Shown here: piece after piece, positions 10,660-64,000 of the stretch
Numbering within the stretch: the first letter of the stretch is position 1
How the letters are laid out: each line of letters begins with the position of its first letter
From: Membranipora membranacea
Taxonomy: Eukaryota; Bryozoa; Gymnolaemata; Cheilostomatida; Membraniporidae
DNA length: 64,000 nucleotides
Assembly (NCBI GenBank): GCA_914767715.1
Contig: OU612071.1
Coordinates: forward strand, 27,773,681 to 27,837,680
Reading direction: 5' to 3'
Notes under the pieces: generated by a model
What the model was told of the DNA's origin: nothing
Databases searched by the model: none
What the model saw: only the letters and a program-made list of their open reading frames with translations
Translations under genes and position numbers: made by a program

Positions 10660-13542
10660 CCTAATATGAGATATACACCTAATTTGAGATATACACAGTG
10701 ACCCTGATATGAGATATACACAGTGACCCTAATATGAGATATACACAGTGACCCTGATATGAGATATATACAGTGACCCTAATATGAGATATACACAGTG
10801 ACCCTAATATGAGATATACACAGTGACCCTGATATGAGATATACACAGTGACCCTGATATGAGATATACACAGTGACCCTGATATGAGATATACACAGTG
10901 ACCCTAATATGAGATATACACAGTGACCCTGATATGAGATATACACCTAATATGAGATATACACCTAATATGAGATATACACCTGATATGAGATATACAC
11001 AGTGACCCTAATATGAGATATACACAGTGACCCTAATATGAGATATACACAGTGACCCTGATATGAGATATACACAGTGACCCTGATATGAGATATACAC
11101 AGTGACCCTAATATGAGATATACACAGTGACCCTAATATGAGATATACACAGTGACCCTGATATGAGATATACACAGTGACCCTGATATGAGATATATAC
11201 AGTGACCCTGATATGAGATATACACAGTGACCCTAATATGAGATATACACAGTGACCCTGATATGAGATATACACAGTGACCCTGATATGAGATATACAC
11301 AGTGACCCTGATATGAGATATACGCAGTGACCCTGATATGAGATAAACACAGTGACCCTGATATGAGATATACACAGTGACCCTAATATGAGATATACAC
11401 AGTGACCCTAATATGAGATATACACAGTGACCCTGATATGAGATATACACAGTGACCCTGATATGAGATATACACAGTGACCCTGATATGAGATATACAC
11501 AGTGACCCTAATATGAGATATACACAGTGACCCTGATATGAGATATACACAGTGACCCTAATATGAGATATACACAGTGACCCTAATATGAGATATACAC
11601 AGTGACCCTAATATGAGATATACACAGTGACCCTGATATGAGATATACACAGTGACCCTAATATGAGATATACACAGTGACCCTGATATGAGATATACAC
11701 AGTGACCCTGATATGAGATATACACAGTGACCCTAATATGAGATATACACAGTGACCCTGATATGAGATATATACAGTGACCCTGATATGAGATATACAC
11801 AGTGACCCTGATATGAGATATATACAGTGACCCTGATATGAGATGTACACAGTGACCCTGATATGAGATATACACAGTGACCCTAATATGAGATATACAC
11901 AGTGACCCTGATATGAGATATACACAGTGACCCTAATATGAGATATACACAGTGACCCTGATATGAGATATACACAGTGACCCTAATATGAGATATACAC
12001 AGTGACCCTGAAATGAGATATACACAGTGACCCTGATATGAGATATACACAGTGACCCTAATATGAGATATACACAGTGACCCTGATATGAGATATACAC
12101 CTAATATGAGATATACACAGTGACCCTGATATGAGATATACACCTGATATGAGATATACACCTAATATGAGATATACACAGTGACCCTAATATGAGATAT
12201 ACACAGTGACCCTAATATGAGATATACACAGTGACCCTGATATGAGATATACACAGTGACCCTAATATGAGATATACACAGTGACCCTGATATGAGATAT
12301 ACACAGTGACCCTAATATGAGATATACACAGTGACCCTAATATGAGATATACACAGTGACCCTGATATGAGATATACACCTGATATGAGATATACACCTA
12401 ATATGAGATATACACAGTGACCCTGATATGAGATATACATCTAATATGAGATATACACAGTGACCCTGATATGAGATATACACCTGATATGAGATATACA
12501 CCTAATATGAGATATACACAGTGACCCTGATATGAGATATACACAGTGACCCTAATATGAGATATACACAGTGACCCTAATATGAGATATACACAGTGAC
12601 CCTGATATGAGATATACACCTAATATGAGATATACACAGTGACCCTGATATGAGATATACACCTGATATGAGATATACACCTAATATGAGATATACACAG
12701 TGACCCTGATATGAGATATACACAGTGACCCTAATATGAGATATACACAGTGACCCTAATATGAGATATACACCTAATATGAGATATACACAGTGACCCT
12801 AATATGAGATATACACCTAATATGAGATATACACAGTGACCCTAATATGAGATATACACAGTGACCCTAATATGAGATATACACAGTGACCCTGATATGA
12901 GATATACACAGTGACCCTAATATGAGATATACACAGTGACCCTGATATGAGATATACACCTAATATGAGATATACACAGTGACCCTGATATGAGATATAT
13001 ACAGTGACCCTGATATGAGATATACACCTAATATGAGATATACACAGTGACCCTGATATGAGATATACACAGTGACCCTAATATGAGATATACACAGTGA
13101 CCCTGATATGAGATATACACCTAATATGAGATATACACAGTGACCCTGATATGAGATATATACAGTGACCCTAATATGAGATATACACAGTGACCCTAAT
13201 ATGAGATATACACAGTGACCCTAATATGAGATATATACAGTGACCCTAATATGAGATATACACAGTGATCCTGATATGAGATGTACACAGTGACCCTGAT
13301 ATGAGATATATACAGTGACCCTGATATGAGATATACACAGTGACCCTAATATGAGATATACACAGTGACCCTAATATGAGATATACACAGTGACCCTAAT
13401 ATGAGATATACACCGTGACCCTGATATGAGATATACACAGTGACCCTAATATGAGATATACACAGTGACCCTGATATGAGATATATACAGTGACCCTGAT
13501 ATGAGATATACACAGTGACCCTAATATGAGATATACACAGGG
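10660..13542. repeat. 2.9-kb minisatellite, 25-bp unit
   Basis: Over 110 copies of ATATGAGATATACACAGTGACCCTG. One position is nearly two-state (CCCTG/CCCTA), and a shorter 18-bp unit lacking AGTGACC is interspersed. The 25-bp period is not a multiple of three, so the same 25-residue peptide appears in all three minus frames; long open frames here are artefacts of the repeat. It sits between the candidate Thr/Pro exon and the first D8C exon. Confidence 0.95.
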
Positions 13543-13553
13543 AACTTGTAATT

Positions 13554-13750
13554 CTATCTGCAAACAATGAGGTCTGGGTGAATTGTTGTTGTTGGTTCAG
13601 GTCTTGTCGTTGGTTCAGGTGTTGTTGTGGGATCAGGTCTAGTTGTTGTGGGAGTTGTCACTTCTTGAGACGCCAGGCAATTTATGAGTATCTGTAGAAC
13701 TGTGAGGCGGATGTTTTCTCGCGATGAATTGATATCTCTCATTTGTCGAC
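13554..13750 (-). CDS. Possible Thr/Pro-rich linker exon
   Basis: A minus-strand open frame with a Thr/Pro mucin-like stretch (TTPTTTRPDPTTTPEPTT) after CLASQEV. Such linkers often precede extracellular domains, and the D8C exons lie downstream on the same strand. An acceptor TTTTTAAG precedes it at 13751, but I found no donor of the right phase to join it to 10541, and upstream exon phases do not match. It is either a decayed part of the D8C gene or a chance frame. Confidence 0.3.
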
Positions 13751-13950
13751 CTTAAAAATTTAATTTGTATTTTTCATCAACTTGTTCAAAAATTTTGCCT
13801 TCCAATATTATTATCACTGCATAAGTAAAATCAAAGGAATTCAATTCTGTTACCGTTTGGATAATGAAAGAGTTGCCAAAAAACATTTTTAAAAACAGAA
13901 AAAAATCAATATTTCATTCACTAATTGAAGGCCTTTTAAACTTTGAGTGC

Positions 13951-14148
13951 AGGAATAAAACACTCATCTGTGCAGCTGTCCATATCAGAGGAATAAAACA
14001 CTCACCTGTGCGGCTGTCCATATCGGAGGAATAAAACACTCACCTGTGCAGTCCATATCGGAGGAATAAAACTCTCACCTGTGCTGTCCATATCGGAGGA
14101 ATAAAACACTCACCTGTGCTGTCCATATCGGAGGAATAAAACACTCAC
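13951..14148 (-). repeat. 35-bp tandem repeat, each unit with a splice donor consensus
   Basis: Five to six copies. On the minus strand each reads GTGAGTGTTTTATTCC followed by TCCGATATGGACAGCACAG. The first unit starts exactly at the donor of exon 14379-14149. Every unit recreates CAG/GTGAGT and a pyrimidine tract ending in ACAG. The two distal units carry a 3-nt insertion (CCG or CTG). Confidence 0.8.
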
Positions 14149-14593
14149 CTGTTCTTTTTCCTTTCCATTGCCTGTAGGAATATTGCCCGCCCCTGGTCCC
14201 AGTCCATCAATCCTGAACCCATTCTGTGCTTTGTCGTCAAACCATACTTTCAGCTCCTGAATATTCATATATGAAAGTCTGGTCTCCCTGAAGTTTCCCA
14301 TCGAGAAATAGCTTGTCACTGCTAAATCTTCTAAGCACTGCAGGCTCTCAGGGGAGCGATTCTTCACAAGAAACATGTACTCCAGTAGTAGTAGGGAGTT
14401 GCGTTGTTTTTCTTATGTGGGAACATGACTTTTTTTTACGTTCATTTAGAAAACTGATGAAATATCTTTGATATAAAATTTTTACTGGTTGATATGAGAT
14501 TTGGATCAAATTTAAATGAAAAGAGAATAAATTTTTCAATTTCAACCTGAAGGAATACCTGCAGTTTGGTATTGAGAACACCAGGCAGATTTT
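14149..14593 (-). CDS. Two possible exons of an unrecognised protein upstream of the D8C exons
   Basis: On the minus strand, exon 14593-14559 (NLPGVLNTKLQ) and exon 14379-14149 (77 codons, YMFLVKNRSPESLQC...MNIQELKVWFDDK...GKEKEQ) have proper acceptors and donors (CAG/GTATTC and CAG/GTGAGT) and match in phase 0. The sequence looks like real folded protein, but I do not recognise the family. It could be the N-terminal part of the D8C protein. However, splicing in frame to 13750 would give an early stop, so the model is incomplete or broken. Confidence 0.4.
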
Positions 14594-14653
14594 CTGGATG
14601 AGATATTGTGGATGATGAAAAGGATTTGTGAGTTACTATCGGGTCATAATAAA

Positions 14654-14659
14654 TTTATT
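14654..14659 (-). terminator. Candidate polyadenylation signal of alpha-tubulin
   Basis: TTTATT on the plus strand (AATAAA on the minus), about 300 nt beyond the tubulin stop codon. Confidence 0.3.
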
Positions 14660-14956
14660 CAATGACCCAAACAATAAAATTCTTATAACTTACTTCTATG
14701 CACAAAAACACCACAGAGTCTAAGAGAACAAAAAAAATACTTAAAATTCACCATCTCATGTGACAGAACCTTTACATAACATGACGAATAAATGCACCAT
14801 TTAACGCCAAAATAACAAATCTTGGACTTTTTTTTACAGGAACTCAAACAGTTTAAAGCAAGACTTTAGGTTATATCTATGCTTATCATTTTATGATGCT
14901 ACCAGATCTGAGATTCAGTAACACAACCCTCTTAAGGTCTCAAAGCATATTTTACA

Positions 14957-21927
<6,971 letters not shown>

Positions 21928-22388
21928 CTGTGAGTAGGACATGTGAGTATTTTACAGTTATGATTGATGATTTAACAAGGTTAACATTGATACATGTCTG
22001 TATTTCTGTGATTGTGGTTCTAGTAACATTGCTCCTGTGTATAATGGAGACTGAACGTGCAAACCCATATCAATTCAGACCTTTTTTTATGTAACCAACT
22101 CCCATCTAGCCAGTACAAATTGATCTCGTTCATACTCATGAGAATGAACAACAACTGGGTCGTAACAATCTATTTTCGGCCGTCAAAAATCACAAGGAAG
22201 CAAACGATCAACTTCCATTCAAGGTATTTTCTTCCAAAATGTTCATTTTTCATATTAACGGTATCACATCACACCACGTCTGCGTCAATTTCGTGGCTTA
22301 TTTTCCTAATAATATTTTTCTTTCCAAACATATGACAACTGGTGGCACGCACACAGAAGGACTCTTTGCGCACACACTAATTTGTGGT

Positions 22389-22600
22389 CAGTGTAGCGTT
22401 GGCCGATGTGTTGGCTCCGAACTGATTGCCTGTTTGGTCGCAAGAGAGCCAATGCCAAGTCTCTGATTGTACCTTGTGAGATGAAGTCAAAGCGAAACTG
22501 CAATACTTTCACATTCACTATAATACCAATAGGTGCTTTTAGGAAAGTACCACCTGACCTTCTATTGGCTCTCCCCCACCGGCCAGCCAGTCAGAACATA
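22389..22600 (-). repeat. Dispersed repeat, copy B
   Basis: Inverted relative to 6340-6575, with the same core words. It lies in the spacer between alpha-tubulin and RABGAP1. Confidence 0.5.
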
Positions 22601-22880
22601 CAAACAACCTGGCTTACCGTTACTACAACAACCAATCCATCCCATTATTATTTTTATTCATTTTGGGGTTTACTGTTTGGATCAATTCCCTTCGTCACCA
22701 GTGACGGCACCGATCGGCCGACATGTTATTAGATAATGTACTTTCCTTGTTCCAACTGTCAACATATTGATCATATCTATGATAGTATATATCATGATCA
22801 AAATGATGTATATGCCATCATCATTTCAAGGATCATCATAGCAATTCAGATCAATATCATCATTGATGGTATCATTTCAG

Positions 22881-22950
22881 TTAGCCTGTCTTGACAAGCT
22901 TTGTTCGGTGGGGGGGGGGGGACAAGCACAAAGCTTGTCAAGACAGGCTA
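22881..22950. mobile_element. 70-bp foldback element with 8-bp target duplication
   Basis: Perfect 22-bp inverted arms at 22882-22903 and 22929-22950 (TAGCCTGTCTTGACAAGCTT and complement) enclose a loop with a run of about 13 G. The whole is flanked by the direct repeat CATTTCAG at 22873-22880 and 22951-22958. An 8-bp duplication is typical of hAT-type insertions; assignment to that superfamily is inference. Confidence 0.7.
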
Positions 22951-24287
22951 CATTTCAGCAGGGAGAATTCTCCCTGATTTCAGTGCTCATGTATATATTT
23001 ACCATCTTGTCAAGCTGTCAAATTTCATTCCTTGAACCGTTTAAGTGCACAGCACTTGTGTTATATCATGTCTCTCTACCTGTCTTATATGTTTCAGGCT
23101 GGGCAGTTGAGCAAAGTTATTTTACAGAGACAGTTTCAATAATTCCCATGTTCAATCTTTCCCACCACATTCGTCATTTCCTACACATGGATTGATGATG
23201 TCATTTTTCACATATAGCATGTTGGTCCTCATTGTACTGAGTTTGGGAGCACTGTACACTCTTCACTTTATTAGTATAGACCGAGAGTCAACAAATGTAC
23301 ACACTTCCGGCCTAAATGCAAACTTTCAGATTTCACTTGGAAGAAGAAATTGCAACTTCAATCTTGATATTCACCCGTAACACTGAATCCAAAGGTGATT
23401 TTTAAGGGTTATGACAGTTCTAATTTGGTTTAGATGGATTGATTCATGACTTGACTATGTTTTAGATGAATGGCTGTGATAGTAAAGGCCACATGCAACC
23501 AGTGAACCAGTCCAATAATAGTAAAGTAGTATGGTGTATCTATAAGTATGTTAGTGTTAGTTAGTGGAGTGAGTCCCTCAGTGACAGTCTTGTCTATTAT
23601 TATTCAATTAATAATTATTTGTTTAGTTTGGAGTGAGTAGACTCAGATTAGTTCTTGAGAAGATAGATAGTAGAGGGACTTATTTTCCTTCTTATTATTC
23701 TCTACTGGCAGTGATGTAAATGTGAGGATTGTAACACTCTCTAGTCTAGCTTTTTGTTGACAACACACATGTCATCAGTGACTTACTCACTGACCGCTGT
23801 GCTTATCACATGCATACTATACTTACTTTTGTACATCTTTGTAAAGGAAATAAGGTGTAGATTGATTCATAGATTGAATAGGTAGATAAACAACGACTGG
23901 GAACTCTGGCCTACTACTCTGCGTACTGTTGACTGTGATCATCATTACTTTATTTCCGTCAATTGCTATGTATGTTGTGGGTGTCATAAATTCATTTGCT
24001 GATCAAGTGACAAGATAAGAGATTTAGCACCTGACTTCAGCCTCATTCTCACACCATTCGGTTATTTTGGAAGTTTAGTTTGGGATACAGACGATGCAGG
24101 TGCTCTTTCATTAGATTAAAGTGAACGAGTTTAGGAATGGTCTATCATGCTTACAATCGCTTACCTTATTTTGGGTGGGAAGAGAGCAGTTTTTACGGAA
24201 TGCTTCTCTGTTCGATACTTTTACTGTACAGTCAGTTAGTTGCCTGTCTCTTGCTGAGTCACATCTAATATTATTATTTTGTTGTAG

Positions 24288-64000
<39,713 letters not shown>

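Larger units (their letters stand above)
21928..24287. other. Spacer between alpha-tubulin (-) and RABGAP1 (+), head to head
   Basis: The first recognised exons of the two genes point away from each other, so this 2.3 kb should hold both promoters and any non-coding first exons. I could not identify a TATA box or start site with confidence. It also contains a dispersed repeat copy and a 70-bp foldback element. Confidence 0.5.

Noticed and set aside
10660-13542. CRISPR-like array
   Set aside because: Units are contiguous with no unique spacers, and the genome is animal; it is a minisatellite.
11108-13567. Minus-strand frames of MYISYQGHCVYL-type repeats
   Set aside because: Artefact of the 25-bp minisatellite, identical peptides in all three frames; no evidence for a protein.
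23003-23005. ATG exon of alpha-tubulin (minus strand, followed by GTAAAT)
   Set aside because: Plausible but not unique; an equally good ATG/GTGTGA lies near 24055, so no start exon was called.

Overview
This window is animal nuclear DNA: intron-rich and AT-rich, with GT-AG introns, and its proteins are recognisable metazoan families. The first gene is a cytoplasmic-type intermediate filament (IF) protein that keeps a lamin tail domain but has no CaaX box. That arrangement is known mainly from protostomes, so a marine or other aquatic invertebrate, possibly lophotrochozoan, is likely. The species cannot be named from the sequence alone.

Layout. (1) At 1-7730 (+) lies the 3' half of the IF gene: the end of coil 2, then four alternative linker exons of identical phase, then a lamin tail domain and two alternative last exons. 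(2) At 9040-10541 (-), perhaps extending to 14593, are exons of a secreted D8C-type cysteine-rich protein. They are interrupted by a 2.9-kb, 25-bp minisatellite, and a TGA falls where a conserved Arg codon would be. (3) At 14957-21927 (-) is a nearly complete alpha-tubulin. Its body is well conserved, but the acidic C-terminal tail is replaced by about 60 basic, Ser/Arg/Gly/Pro-rich residues ending in Tyr, and the Lys40 loop has no lysine. One intron holds a 1.4-kb, 13-bp minisatellite. (4) From 24288 to the right edge (+) runs a RABGAP1 orthologue: PTB domain, kinesin-like domain, TBC GAP domain and coiled coil, in about 23 exons. The window ends inside its last conserved block.

Nested in one large RABGAP1 intron, on the opposite strand, are three tandem paralogues of a small secreted cysteine-rich, antistasin-like protein (44.1-45.1, 47.1-48.2 and 50.5-51.9 kb). 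One of them is decayed. Near the 3' end of RABGAP1 a 137-bp unit that carries a piece of the coiled-coil exon plus its splice donor is repeated about 13 times; each copy could act as an in-frame 27-codon cassette exon.

The rest is introns and intergenic DNA with many minisatellites, foldback/MITE-like elements and tRNA-derived SINE-like copies. All splice sites given here were read by eye from phase, consensus and protein similarity; no alignment or transcript data were available.
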